DNA from: Prosthecobacter fusiformis
Lineage (GTDB): Bacteria > Verrucomicrobiota > Verrucomicrobiia > Verrucomicrobiales > Verrucomicrobiaceae
Assembly (NCBI RefSeq): GCF_004364345.1
Contig: NZ_SOCA01000011.1
Span: 90,222-154,221, forward strand
Direction: 5' to 3'
DNA: 64,000 bases
Shown one piece after another: positions 10,288 through 19,501 of this stretch (positions are counted from its first letter, which is position 1; the number at the start of each line of letters is the position of its first letter). A program made the translations under genes and the position numbers. The notes below the pieces were generated by a model that was not told the DNA's origin, searched no databases, and worked only from the letters and a program-made list of their open reading frames with translations.

Positions 10288-10680
10288 ATGAGTGCGATAT
10301 CAAGATCACGTATCCGCCAGATCAGCCCCATGCTGGCGGTGGCCAATATGCAGGAAACGCTGGATTTTTACACCCGCGTATTCGGTTTTGAGGTAGGATT
10401 GAGTACGGATGAATACTCCATCGTGGGCCGGGATGGAGCCACCATTCACTTCATGAAAGCAGCGGATGAATCCGTGATGGCCGCCGTGCGTGGTCACACG
10501 GAGATTTACATTGAGGTGGATGACATCCTGCCCCTTTGGCAGCAAGTACAGCCTTTCCGCAGCCAGTATAAAATCACGGATCTCTCGGAGCGGCCTTATG
10601 GCATGACCGAATTCCACATCGATGACCCTAACGGCTGCTTGATCTTTGTCGGCCAGGAAACGTTACGCGGCGAGGCGTGA
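10288..10680 (+). CDS. VOC superfamily protein (glyoxalase/bleomycin-resistance fold)
   Basis: Small 130-residue vicinal-oxygen-chelate protein. It begins SPMLAVANMQETLDFYTRVFGFEVG, the usual first beta-alpha-beta unit, and ends with GMTEFHIDDPNGCLIFVGQE, the classic last strands (DPNG, then hydrophobic strand). It lies 19 bp downstream of the TIM-barrel gene on the same strand and probably shares its transcript. Cytosolic; no signal peptide. VOC proteins range from dioxygenases to drug-binding proteins, so function is open. Confidence 0.85.
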   Translation: MSAISRSRIRQISPMLAVANMQETLDFYTRVFGFEVGLSTDEYSIVGRDGATIHFMKAADESVMAAVRGHTEIYIEVDDILPLWQQVQPFRSQYKITDLSERPYGMTEFHIDDPNGCLIFVGQETLRGEA

Positions 10681-10784
10681 GCAGGAAGGGCAGGTGTAAT
10701 TTTTCAAACGACTCAGAAGTCCCAACGCCATCCTTCCTTGGTTGGGAAGAAGGGCTGTTGGAATCTCCATCGATACGCTGAAAA

Positions 10785-11954
10785 TTACCAAGCCGCCACG
10801 ACTTCATAGGCATAGCCCACGAGGTATTCAGTCTCCGGGATGGTGGCCAGGATGGGGTGGTCGGGGCGCTGAGTATAGACAGCAATGCGTCGCAGCGTCT
10901 TGCGGGCATCCACAGCCGCGTCTTCGATACTGGCATGAAACTCACCTGTGCTGACGTGATGACTGCAACTGTAAGTGGCCATGATGCCGCCTGGCTGGAG
11001 CATCTTGAGAGACCGCAGATGGATCTCCTTGTAACCGCGCATGGCGTCCTTCACCTTCTCTTTCGTCTTGGTGAATGAAGGGGGATCCAGGATGATGAGG
11101 TCATACGTCGCCCCGGCAGCTTCCTGGGTTTTGAGGAAATCAAAGCAGTTAGCGGCGATGAAGTTCACCTTGGCACCGGAGATTTCGGCATTCTTTTTCG
11201 CAAGTTCGGTAGCGCTTTCGCTAATGTCCACGGCGGTCACTTCTGCGGCACCTGCCAGGGCGCACGCCTGGGCGAAGCCACCCTGGTTGCTAAAGCAATC
11301 CAGCACCCGGCGTCCTTTGGCCAGTTTGGCTGCATGCTGGTAGTTGTCCAACTGGTCCAGATACAAGCCTGTCTTCTGGCCTTCTAGGAGGTCGGCATGG
11401 AACGCGCTGCCTTCATGCCTAACCACAAACGTTTCAGGGCTTTCACCATGGATCACGCCTTTCACCTGCTCCAGCCCTTCAGCCTTGCGAACGCCACCTT
11501 CATTGCGCTGGACGATGCCCTTTGGGGAAAAAATCTGGACGAGCGCCTGAATGATCAGGTCCTGGCGCATAGCCATGGCCAGGGTCAGCGTCTGCAGAAC
11601 CAGAAAATCACCATAGCGATCCACCACAACGCCAGGCAGCCCGTCGGACTCACTCCACACCACGCGGCAAAGGGAGGTATCCACACCAGCATCTGTGCGT
11701 ACTTTTAGCGCGCGCTCGATGCGGCGGATGAAGAAATCCAGGTCCAGATCCTGACGGCGGTAAGAAAACAGCCGGACGCTGATTTGCGACTGAGGATTAT
11801 AGATGGCGCTGCCCATCGGTTTACCTCGGGCATCCTGAAGCTGTACCACATCCCCGGGTTTCGGATCTCCAAAGCGGCCCTTGATTTCGGTGGCATAAAC
11901 CCAGACATGACCGTGAAAAATGCGTGCGCGAGGCTGGATGGAAAGAGTGGGCAT
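10785..11954 (-). CDS. rlmI: RlmI-like 23S rRNA (cytosine-C5) methyltransferase
   Basis: Class I SAM-dependent methyltransferase of 389 residues. An N-terminal PUA-like domain (about 1-75, ARIFHGHVWVYATEIKG) is followed by a ferredoxin-like segment and a Rossmann methyltransferase domain. Visible motifs: VLDCFSNQGGFAQACALAGA (SAM-binding motif I), AVDIS (motif II) and LIILDPPSFTKTK (motif IV, DPPSF), then YSCSHHVS with the Cys expected of C5-cytosine methyltransferases. The architecture matches RlmI, which methylates C1962 of E. coli 23S rRNA. The target here is inferred from the family. It is transcribed leftward and converges on the VOC gene. Confidence 0.88.
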   Translation of the reverse strand: MPTLSIQPRARIFHGHVWVYATEIKGRFGDPKPGDVVQLQDARGKPMGSAIYNPQSQISVRLFSYRRQDLDLDFFIRRIERALKVRTDAGVDTSLCRVVWSESDGLPGVVVDRYGDFLVLQTLTLAMAMRQDLIIQALVQIFSPKGIVQRNEGGVRKAEGLEQVKGVIHGESPETFVVRHEGSAFHADLLEGQKTGLYLDQLDNYQHAAKLAKGRRVLDCFSNQGGFAQACALAGAAEVTAVDISESATELAKKNAEISGAKVNFIAANCFDFLKTQEAAGATYDLIILDPPSFTKTKEKVKDAMRGYKEIHLRSLKMLQPGGIMATYSCSHHVSTGEFHASIEDAAVDARKTLRRIAVYTQRPDHPILATIPETEYLVGYAYEVVAAW

Positions 11955-12088
11955 GGGAATGAGGAAACCGAAGTGGTGAACCTTTACCCATGGCGGAGGA
12001 TGTGTGCCGGTTCAACCCCAAGTCCTGCATTGATCACTGATCGAGCAGGTGCGGCGTTTGGCCACGAACTGGAAACTGCTGGCGCAAT

Positions 12089-13516
12089 CTAAAGCTGTTT
12101 CAAGATTTCTTGCTGCGCGCGGTCTTCGGCAGTGAGTGCCTGGGCGGGGATCTCTGCGTAGGCGCGGAGGGCGAGGGCGGGCTGCTGCTCCTTGAGGTGG
12201 GCCTGGATAAGGCGGCGCTGGGCGGCGAGGTCTTCAGGGAAACGGCGCATGTAGTCCTGCCAGAGCACGGCGGTGGAGCCGTGAGTCTGTGCGGCTGCAG
12301 CAGCCAAGGTGGCGGAAAAATGCAAATCCCGCTGCCGGGGGGCGGCACGCAGCCGCTCAGCCAGGACCTTGTGAGCGATGGACTCCGTCTGCGCCAGTTG
12401 CAGCACGGTGAGCTGCATTTCCGGGCGATCCAGGGCGACAGACAAGGCGGTTGCAGCCTCCGCTTTCAGGGCTGGGGTGGTGGCTAGGGCGCACAGGCGG
12501 GGCAGGGCCAGGGGACTGCGGGCGGCAGCCAGCCGGAGGTAGGCGGCAAAGGCGATCGTCGCAGGCTGCTCTTCATCACAAATGGCAGCCTGACAGGTCA
12601 ACCAGCGTACGTAATCCGGATGGATGTCGGTTTCAAAAGCCAGCTTGGCGGATGGCAGGTCATGCTCTGGAAAGCTCTGCAAGTGACGCTCCAGTATGGG
12701 CAGAAGTCGCGAGCCCTGATGTGCCCGGCGGGCGACGAGGTAGGCGCGGTCGAGCAGTCGTTCTGAGTACGGGCTGCCGCCGGCGAGATCGCTGAGCTGC
12801 TGGGACAGGGCTTCGGGGGTGAGGCCATCAGCCAGCATCAGCGCCAGTTCCAGGTCGCGTGCTTCCTCCAGGTCCGGGTGGGTGCCGCTGTCCTGATGTC
12901 GCTGGATCCACACATGCAGGGCACGCATGGCGGGGGCGGTGTTGCGGGCGGCGCGACACGCGTTGGTAAGTTGCTGAAGAGTTTCCCAGGTGGCGCCGGG
13001 AAGTTCGGTGGCTCGGCCCAGGATGGTGACGGCACCGGGTGCATCTCCCTGGGCAAGGGCGCGGCGGGCTAGCAGCCCTAGGGCGGAATGACGAGCATCA
13101 TCGCTGAGCCGGTCACCCGAGGCGGCGATCATCAAATGCACCTCAAGCAGGTCCACTGGCTGCGCATGGGCTAACCAAGCGTGCAATAAAAAGTCCCCCC
13201 ACTCTGGCCCTAGAGTGGAAATGGGTCCTCGATACACGGTCAGATGTCTCACCTGGCCGACCGGTGGCATGGACACCCAGTCTGCAAGTGCCTGGAGTTG
13301 ATCCTGCGGCAGACCCACCAGTCCCATCAAGGCGGGCATTGCTGTGCCGTCGGGAGCTTTGGCCAAGTATGGGACGATGCGTTCCTGCATGGTCTGGCGC
13401 TGCTGGGCCTCCCTGTCATCCGTCTGCCGTGGGGCCAGCCGCCAGGTCCACACACCTGCGAGTATAAAATAGAGAAGGAGCAGCAATCCTGCAGTGCGGC
13501 GTGTGGCGTGCGTCAT
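12089..13516 (-). CDS. Membrane-anchored TPR-rich protein of unknown function
   Basis: Not recognised beyond its architecture. The 475-residue protein has one N-terminal transmembrane segment (AGLLLLLYFILAGVWTWRL) and then an almost all-helical, Ala/Leu/Arg-rich body that looks like degenerate TPR or Sel1-like repeats (LLARRALAQGDAPGAVTILG, LEARDLELALMLADGL). The start at 13516 was chosen over 13540 because Thr/Arg-rich residues then lead straight into the membrane segment. It follows the PelA-like gene by 45 bp on the same strand, so the two probably form a unit; in Pel systems PelE and PelB also carry TPRs. Equivalence to either is speculation. Confidence 0.75.
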   Translation of the reverse strand: MTHATRRTAGLLLLLYFILAGVWTWRLAPRQTDDREAQQRQTMQERIVPYLAKAPDGTAMPALMGLVGLPQDQLQALADWVSMPPVGQVRHLTVYRGPISTLGPEWGDFLLHAWLAHAQPVDLLEVHLMIAASGDRLSDDARHSALGLLARRALAQGDAPGAVTILGRATELPGATWETLQQLTNACRAARNTAPAMRALHVWIQRHQDSGTHPDLEEARDLELALMLADGLTPEALSQQLSDLAGGSPYSERLLDRAYLVARRAHQGSRLLPILERHLQSFPEHDLPSAKLAFETDIHPDYVRWLTCQAAICDEEQPATIAFAAYLRLAAARSPLALPRLCALATTPALKAEAATALSVALDRPEMQLTVLQLAQTESIAHKVLAERLRAAPRQRDLHFSATLAAAAAQTHGSTAVLWQDYMRRFPEDLAAQRRLIQAHLKEQQPALALRAYAEIPAQALTAEDRAQQEILKQL

Positions 13517-13561
13517 GGAGTGGGAGAGAGAGATCGGCAAATGGAGAAAGGACTGTCGTTT

Positions 13562-16222
13562 TTACCGCATGGCGGCCTGCTGGCTGTTCAGCACCTCCAG
13601 CCGGATGGTGGTCTGCGCAGGAACGGTCACTTCCACTTGGCCCTGGGCATCCGCCAAGATGTACTGTGGCTGGTCCGAAGTGAAGATTTGGCACATGGCA
13701 CCGGGCTGGATTCCTGCAAAGGCTAGCTCCACCGGCCGCAGGTCCGCCACCTGGAGAAGTGCGCGGTGATGCCCGGCCTCCAGGTAGCGCACGTGGCCGC
13801 TGCTGCCTGCCAGCCGCAGATGCGCGGGGCTACCTTCAGGTGTGAGCAGCAACTCCGTGCGGCGACGGCCCAGCGTGTGGATATACAGATCCTCCCCACG
13901 CCGGGTATAACCAGCAATGCCGATGCTGCGATCCAGGTCCGGTATGCCGGCGCTGGCGGGCAGGCGCAGGGTGCGGGCATGGCCTGCATTGACGATGATC
14001 CAGTGGCCTTCCCCCTGGATGAAAAAGCGTGTCCGGGAGGCATCGCGAACGAGTTTGGCGTGGTCGGCAGAACTCATGGCATGGAGTGGCTGGGCGGCGC
14101 ACCAGTCCAGCAGCCGCTCCATTTCCCAGAGTCCGGCCTCGCTACTGGCATCGTGAAAATTCAGTGCCACATGCACCGGAGCCATCCATCGCGAGTCCTG
14201 CGCCTCCGCCTGGGCGATGAACGCTGTGGCATCCAGTGCGCCGGGGCGGCGTAGGCTGGGGGCCAGGGACTGGTGGCTCTCCGCACGGCCCCAGGACATC
14301 GCTATCGGGACGGGCGTGCGGCCAAGCAGGTCGCGCTGCCAAACTGGCAGCACATTTTCCACCCCCATGCGGTGGCTAAAGGCGACGGCTGCTGGAGTGA
14401 GTACACTCCCCTCAGGCCACAGCATCAGCTCCACATGACGGCCCGCAGGCAGTAACTGGCGGTGGATGTAGGCCATCGTCCCGGCCACCTCACGCTCCAT
14501 TTTTGGAGAGGCAGCCCAGTCCTTGGGACGGGTCAGACTGGCGGAGGCGGCATGTACCTGCGGCAGGGCGAACAGGCTGCGGGCGGCTGTTTCATAACGC
14601 AATGCATCACGGGGATCCAGCCCAGGATTGAGGCCACGCAGGTCTCCCTCACACACAGCTACGGTGAAAGGCAGGGAGTAGCGGGAAAGGATGCGCTCCG
14701 TCATCACCTCCGCCGCAATGGGTAGGCCCTTCATGCTGGTGGTCTGGGTAAAGCCCTCGCTGCTAATCTGCGGCACCAGCAGGCGGCGACCATTCTGACT
14801 GGCCACATCCATTACCGGTGTGACAGGTCGATTGCCTAACCAATGGTTTAGAAAAGGCAGCGGTTGCAGTTGCGGTCCGGCCACCCTCGCCAGAGTATCC
14901 ATCCACAGGCCGCCCCAGGGAGCCAGGAAGACCTGATCAAAAACGCGGCTCGTTTTACCACCGTTGGCCTGTAAGGAACTGAGCACCCGTGCCCCGGCAG
15001 GAGCCTGGAGATCCCGAAAATCCTGGGTACGCGGGCGGACTGCTCCGGCTTCTTGAAGCCAAGCATGCTCAATGAGGCGTAGGCGTGCCGCCTCCCCCAC
15101 CGCCAAAGATTTACCACTGCCGCCCAGGCCCAGCTTTTGTGCCCAAGCCTGAAATTCCTCATCATTGCCCCAAGGCGCACCGGTGAGCAGCAGCGGTACT
15201 TGCTGGCTAATAAGGCCATCTGCCAGGCCTAGCAGGGCAGCCTGCTGCCCAGGTTGCGGAGCCAGCGTAGCATCCAAGATGACACCATGGACCTGCGCCA
15301 TCTCTTTTTCCCAAACCGGCTGTGCCGCGATGCCCGCATCCACATACCGCACCTGATAGCCCAGCCACTCCAGGCTGCCATGGAGCACCCGCGCAGTAAA
15401 AGTTTCCCCCGCAGCCCCGGAATGGATCACCAGGATGCGCCGGGTGATCTCCTGCAGCGGCCCCAGATGGGTACCATCCAGCGCGGGGGTGGTGAAAAAA
15501 GGCACCGCACCCATGCCTCGGAAATGTTGAGCACGCTCAGCGATGTCCGCCTTAGAAACACCCACATCGGCGTAATCCACCACCAGCGGACGCACTCCCA
15601 GCCGTTTCACCTCACGGATCCGCTGGTCCCGATAGCCCGCAGATTCAAGATCCCCAACAAACAGCACCCCTTCCAACGCTCGCCGTGCCTCTGGCACCAG
15701 GTCCAGCCCGCCTTCGATGACGAGCTGTTTGTCTGGGTATGCCTGGTCTAGGCTGGCGATGGCCGCTAGGCACCCGGCACGCTCCGCATCCTGGCTGATT
15801 GTCTCCAGCCCGGTCAACACGAAACCGTCAAAACCACGCTCCGCCGCCGACTGCACGATCTCATGCACCACCAGGGCCACCCAATGGGGATGCGTAGCAT
15901 CCAGTCGCACGCGGCCTTTTTCAGTCGCCTCTAATAGTGGGACACCCACGGATCGTGCTGCCTTCGCCGCGGAGGAGTCTGCGGCCACCTCAAAGATATT
16001 CACCCGCGCCAGCATTTTATTTCCCAGCGTCTGCTGGTCTTCCAGGTTCACCTTCGCCTGGGCATCAACGATGCAGAGGTCAAAGGCGCTGAGCATCACC
16101 GCATCCGGCTGTGGGGAAAGGTCCATCATCAGACGGATGGGATTGACCGCGCTCAAAACGCCTGTTTGAAGCAGCATGACCATACAAACAAGGCTTCGAA
16201 GGGTTGATGGAAGAGAATACAT
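13562..16222 (-). CDS. PelA-like secreted protein (GH114/GH166-like domain plus deacetylase-like domain)
   Basis: 886-residue exported protein resembling PelA, the periplasmic hydrolase/deacetylase of Pel polysaccharide systems, including its length (about 950 in Pseudomonas). A signal peptide (SLVCMVMLLQTGVLSA) is followed by an endo-alpha-1,4-polygalactosaminidase-like TIM barrel (about 25-255) with a GFDGFVLTGLET strand where relatives usually read FLDTLD. A Rossmann-like middle part (LVIHSGAAGETFTARVLHG) follows. Then comes QNGRRLLVPQISSEGF (about 476-491), aligning by eye with the NGRRLL...DGDGF entry to the PelA deacetylase domain. Both catalytic regions look altered. ATG at 16222 lies 16 bp downstream of the predicted transcription start. 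No pelD, pelF or pelG adjoins. PelA-likeness is a by-eye call. Confidence 0.7.
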   Translation of the reverse strand: MYSLPSTLRSLVCMVMLLQTGVLSAVNPIRLMMDLSPQPDAVMLSAFDLCIVDAQAKVNLEDQQTLGNKMLARVNIFEVAADSSAAKAARSVGVPLLEATEKGRVRLDATHPHWVALVVHEIVQSAAERGFDGFVLTGLETISQDAERAGCLAAIASLDQAYPDKQLVIEGGLDLVPEARRALEGVLFVGDLESAGYRDQRIREVKRLGVRPLVVDYADVGVSKADIAERAQHFRGMGAVPFFTTPALDGTHLGPLQEITRRILVIHSGAAGETFTARVLHGSLEWLGYQVRYVDAGIAAQPVWEKEMAQVHGVILDATLAPQPGQQAALLGLADGLISQQVPLLLTGAPWGNDEEFQAWAQKLGLGGSGKSLAVGEAARLRLIEHAWLQEAGAVRPRTQDFRDLQAPAGARVLSSLQANGGKTSRVFDQVFLAPWGGLWMDTLARVAGPQLQPLPFLNHWLGNRPVTPVMDVASQNGRRLLVPQISSEGFTQTTSMKGLPIAAEVMTERILSRYSLPFTVAVCEGDLRGLNPGLDPRDALRYETAARSLFALPQVHAASASLTRPKDWAASPKMEREVAGTMAYIHRQLLPAGRHVELMLWPEGSVLTPAAVAFSHRMGVENVLPVWQRDLLGRTPVPIAMSWGRAESHQSLAPSLRRPGALDATAFIAQAEAQDSRWMAPVHVALNFHDASSEAGLWEMERLLDWCAAQPLHAMSSADHAKLVRDASRTRFFIQGEGHWIIVNAGHARTLRLPASAGIPDLDRSIGIAGYTRRGEDLYIHTLGRRRTELLLTPEGSPAHLRLAGSSGHVRYLEAGHHRALLQVADLRPVELAFAGIQPGAMCQIFTSDQPQYILADAQGQVEVTVPAQTTIRLEVLNSQQAAMR

Positions 16223-16244
16223 GACGCGGCAGGTTCTATCAAAT

Positions 16245-16273
16245 ATGATAATATCACCATGGTAGCGTCTCAA
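16245..16273 (-). promoter_or_regulatory. Sigma70-type promoter for the PelA-like gene
   Basis: Reading leftward, TTGAGA (16273-16268) is separated by exactly 17 bp from TATCAT (16250-16245). Transcription would begin near 16238 and leave a leader of about 16 nt before the ATG. No convincing Shine-Dalgarno lies in that leader. Confidence 0.55.
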
Positions 16274-16624
16274 ATTATGGAATCAATAGTCGTCGCGGAG
16301 GTTTACAAACTACTTACCTTCTGGATCTCCCTCATTTCCTTCCTCTTCCTATTCGCGCTTCAGCAGATCATTGGCGGGATCAAATCTTGGGTATTCAAGC
16401 CTGGTTATTTATATGGGAGTGAAACTCAGACGCGGGGATGAAACTGACAGGTGCCGAGGCCAGGCCATGTACATCTGCGGCCAAATTTGATCAAAAACCC
16501 ATGGAAAGCGTTTTCCAAAGCATGAATTTCCTCTTGCCAATGCCAAGTTCCGTGGTTTCTTCGCGGCCCTTTTAACATTCCAAACACAACCCGCCTGACA
16601 AGGTGTCGGGTTCCACAACTGACC
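16274..16624. other. Intergenic segment between the PelA-like gene and rpsO
   Basis: About 350 bases between divergent genes. A 60-codon frame (16259-16441, rightward) could encode one transmembrane helix (LLTFWISLISFLFLFALQQI), but its start sits within the predicted PelA promoter and it lacks a ribosome site, so it is not called as a gene. The rest must carry the rpsO promoter and leader; no clear -35/-10 pair was recognised. Confidence 0.4.
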
Positions 16625-16882
16625 ATGAGCGAAGCTACTACCAGCCCCAAAGAATTCAAACTGCACGAAAAAGACACCGGCAGTGCCGACGTGCAGGTCG
16701 CCATCCTGACGGCGCGCATCAATGAATTGACGGGGCACCTGACGATCCACTCCAAGGATCATTCCACACGCCGCGGCCTCCTGAAGATGGTTGCCCGCCG
16801 CCGGAAGCTTCTGGATTACCTGAAGCTGACCGCCAACGAGCGCTACGTGAAGCTCCTCAAGAGCTTGAGCCTGCGCCGCTAA
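16625..16882 (+). CDS. rpsO: 30S ribosomal protein S15
   Basis: Primary-binding small-subunit protein that binds the central domain of 16S rRNA. The 85-residue protein shows the family pattern: [19 protein letters not shown], then [19 protein letters not shown] and [10 protein letters not shown]. It ends in LSLRR and is a few residues shorter than E. coli S15 (89). It is followed by a strong terminator and then pnp, the widespread rpsO-pnp gene order. Confidence 0.97.
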   Translation: MSEATTSPKEFKLHEKDTGSADVQVAILTARINELTGHLTIHSKDHSTRRGLLKMVARRRKLLDYLKLTANERYVKLLKSLSLRR

Positions 16883-16899
16883 TCAAATTTTCCCAGCGA

Positions 16900-16931
16900 C
16901 AAGGGGTGATGCACAAACATCACCCCTTGTT
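16900..16931 (+). terminator. Rho-independent terminator of rpsO
   Basis: A perfect 12-bp stem (CAAGGGGTGATG, 16900-16911, with its complement at 16918-16929) closes a 6-nt loop and runs into TTTGCATTT. The T tract is short, so some read-through into pnp is plausible. Confidence 0.8.
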
Positions 16932-17210
16932 TGCATTTAATCTCAGTGACCGTGACTGGATGCGTTTCGCATCCCCGCCTAGCACCCCATTAGGGATCAC
17001 GCAGGCATCGGCATTGAATACTTCGCGCAGTGCAGCGCCCCACTCCCCTGCGTGACCTGCTCACGCTGAGCTGCCTGCCAATCTATTCACCCTCAGCCCG
17101 CCTCCGCCAGGCCTATGCCTGCGCACTGGGCGCTGAAATCCGGGAATACACCTGCCTGACCGGCCGTATTCCCATTCCTTCCCCAAACAACAAACACATA
17201 CATCGCCACC
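16932..17210 (+). promoter_or_regulatory. pnp leader region with two perfect hairpins
   Basis: About 280 non-coding bases before pnp. Two exact hairpins stand out: GGATGCG/CGCATCC with a 3-nt loop (16958-16974) and GCGTGA/TCACGC with a 5-nt loop (17050-17066). In E. coli the pnp leader folds into an RNase III-cleaved stem used for autoregulation; a similar role here is inferred. No protein-coding frame is convincing. Confidence 0.45.
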
Positions 17211-19373
17211 ATGGCTATCCATAAAGTAACAACTCCCTGCGGTTCAGGGATCATCGAAATCGAAACAGGCAAGCTCGCCCACCTCGCTGATGGCGCGGTG
17301 ACCGTCCGCCTGGGTGACACCATCGTCATCGTCACTGCCGTCTCCGCCACCAAGATCAAGGAAGGTCTCGACTTCTTCCCTCTGTCAGTGGAGTACAAAG
17401 AAAAAGCCTCTGCTGCTGGTAAGTTCCCCGGTGGATACTTCAAGCGCGAAGGTCGCCCAACAGAAAAGGAAATCCTGACCTGCCGCATGACGGACCGCCC
17501 ATTGCGCCCGTTGTTCCCGAAAGGCTACCTTTACGAAACCCAGATCGTTGCCCTCCTGCTCAGCGCAGACGGACAGAATGATTCGGACATCCTCGCCATC
17601 AACGGTGCATCTGCCGCTCTTTGCGTGTCTGACATCCCCTTCGCAGGCCCTATCGGTGCCGTGCGCGTGGGTCGCGTGAATGGCCAGTTCGTCGCCAACC
17701 CGACGCACAGCCAGCGCGAAGTGAGCGACCTGGACCTCGTTTACGTCGGTAACAAGACTGACGTCATCATGATCGAAGGCGCGGCCCTGGAAATGCCAGA
17801 GTCCGACTTCATCGCCGCCCTCCACTTCGCCCAGGACGCCATCCAGGGTCTGGTGAAAGCGCAGGAAGAGCTGGCCTCCCTGGCTGGCAAAGTGAAGCGC
17901 GTGGTGCCCCTCATGCTCGTCAAAGATGAGCTGCTGGAAGTCGCCTACGAAATCGCCGGAGACCGCATCGAAGGTGCCCTTTATCAGCCAAGCAAGATCG
18001 CTCGCAGCAAGGCTGTCGGCGCTCTCAAGGACGAAGTGGAAGCCGCCATCAAAGGCCGTTTCCCTGAAGCCTCCGGTTTTGATATCAGCCAGGCTTTCGA
18101 TTACCTCCAGAAGAAGGCTTTCCGCATCTCCATCCTGGACAAAATGAGCCGCTGTGATGGCCGCGCCATCGACCAGATCCGCAATCTCTCCGGTGAAGTC
18201 TCCGTCCTCCCTCGCACACACGGCTCCGCCCTGTTTGCCCGTGGCGAAACCCAGGCCCTTTCCATCGCGACACTGGCCCCGGCCGATGAAGCCCAGGAGA
18301 TGGACACCTACGCCGGCGGCGTGGACAGCAAGCGTTTCATCCTTCATTACAACTTCCCTCCCTTCTCTGTGGGTGAGTGCGGCCGCTTCGGTGGTCAGAA
18401 TCGTCGTGAAATCGGCCATGGTGCCCTCGCTGAGCGCTCCATTGACGCCGTGATCCCGCCAAAGGAAAAATTCCCCTACGCCATCCGCATCAGCAGTGAA
18501 GTGATGGCCTCCAACGGCTCCACTTCCATGGCCTCCGTTTGCTCTGGCGTCATGGCCCTCCTGGATGCAGGTGTGCCTCTGATCCGCCCGGTGGCCGGTA
18601 TCTCCGTCGGTCTCGTCACTGAGTTCGAAGGCGACAACATGAAGCGTTACCTGACGATGATGGACATCCTGGGCTCCGAAGACCACTTCGGCGACATGGA
18701 CTTCAAACTTTGCGGCACGGACGTCGGTGTGACCGGTTACCAGCTTGACCTCAAGCTTCCTGGTATCCCTCTGAGCATCCTGGAAGAAGCCATCGCCAAG
18801 GCCAAGAACGGCCGTGGTGAAGTGCTCCGCGCCATGGCCGATGCCATCAGCGAAGTGCAGCCTCTGAGCCCTCACGCCCCACGCATCGAAATCCTCAAGA
18901 TCAACCCAGACAAGATCGGTGAACTCATCGGTCCTGGTGGCAAAAACATCAAGGGCATCCAGGCTGAGTCCGGCGCTGAAATCAGCATCGAAGACGACGG
19001 CACCATCTACGTTTACGCGACCCGCCGTGAAGGTCTGGAGCGCGCCATCGAGATGATCGGCGGCGTCTCCCAGGAGATCGAACCGGGCAAGATCTACACT
19101 GGCAAAATCGTCAGCACGACGAACTTCGGTGCGTTCATGAACCTCGGTGGTAAAAAGGACGGCCTGATCCACGTGAGTGAACTGGCTGACTTCCGCGTGA
19201 ACCGCGTGGAAGACGTCGTCAAGGTGGGTGACATTGTCACCGCCAAGTGCCTCGGCATCGACGAAAAAGGCCGCGTGAAGATGAGCCGCAAGGCCGCCAT
19301 GAAGGAGAAGGACGACGCCGCCAAGGCCGAATCCGGTGCACCTGTCACCGCCGAAGCAGAAGACCTCGGCTAA
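17211..19373 (+). CDS. pnp: Polyribonucleotide nucleotidyltransferase (PNPase)
   Basis: Phosphorolytic 3'-to-5' exoribonuclease of RNA decay, 720 residues. Two RNase PH-like domains (about 5-220 and 320-545) flank a helical domain; GKFPGGYFKREGRP, RPLRPLFPKGY, LPRTHGSALFARGETQ and MASNGSTSMASVCSGVMALLD are typical. A KH domain (IGPGGKNIKGIQAESG) and an S1 domain (GKIVSTTNFGAFMNL, then GLIHVSELADFRV) close the protein. The ATG at 17211 has no evident Shine-Dalgarno. Codon use is strongly biased (few rare codons), consistent with high expression. A terminator follows. Confidence 0.98.
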   Translation: MAIHKVTTPCGSGIIEIETGKLAHLADGAVTVRLGDTIVIVTAVSATKIKEGLDFFPLSVEYKEKASAAGKFPGGYFKREGRPTEKEILTCRMTDRPLRPLFPKGYLYETQIVALLLSADGQNDSDILAINGASAALCVSDIPFAGPIGAVRVGRVNGQFVANPTHSQREVSDLDLVYVGNKTDVIMIEGAALEMPESDFIAALHFAQDAIQGLVKAQEELASLAGKVKRVVPLMLVKDELLEVAYEIAGDRIEGALYQPSKIARSKAVGALKDEVEAAIKGRFPEASGFDISQAFDYLQKKAFRISILDKMSRCDGRAIDQIRNLSGEVSVLPRTHGSALFARGETQALSIATLAPADEAQEMDTYAGGVDSKRFILHYNFPPFSVGECGRFGGQNRREIGHGALAERSIDAVIPPKEKFPYAIRISSEVMASNGSTSMASVCSGVMALLDAGVPLIRPVAGISVGLVTEFEGDNMKRYLTMMDILGSEDHFGDMDFKLCGTDVGVTGYQLDLKLPGIPLSILEEAIAKAKNGRGEVLRAMADAISEVQPLSPHAPRIEILKINPDKIGELIGPGGKNIKGIQAESGAEISIEDDGTIYVYATRREGLERAIEMIGGVSQEIEPGKIYTGKIVSTTNFGAFMNLGGKKDGLIHVSELADFRVNRVEDVVKVGDIVTAKCLGIDEKGRVKMSRKAAMKEKDDAAKAESGAPVTAEAEDLG

Positions 19374-19408
19374 TTCAGCATCGTTGGTTAGCCAACGCCT
19401 ACACATTC

Positions 19409-19442
19409 AGCGGCAGTCCGGGAAACCGGCTGCCGCTTTTTT
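19409..19442 (+). terminator. Rho-independent terminator of pnp
   Basis: AGCGGCAG (19409-19416) pairs with CTGCCGCT (19430-19437), with an inner CCGG/CCGG pairing around GAAA and a single bulged T, followed by a run of six T. Confidence 0.8.
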
Positions 19443-19501
19443 ATTGAGGATGACCGAGAGGCTTTGCCAATGGGGTGTTTGTCTTCGGTACTCCCCTATC
19501 C

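Noticed and set aside
16259..16441. 60-residue single-helix frame
   Set aside because: Its start falls within the predicted PelA promoter, and there is no ribosome site; mentioned in the intergenic entry only.
17385..19406. 673-residue open frame antisense to pnp
   Set aside because: It lies wholly opposite pnp, whose motifs are unambiguous; the frame is a by-product of biased codon use. It lacks any recognisable domain.
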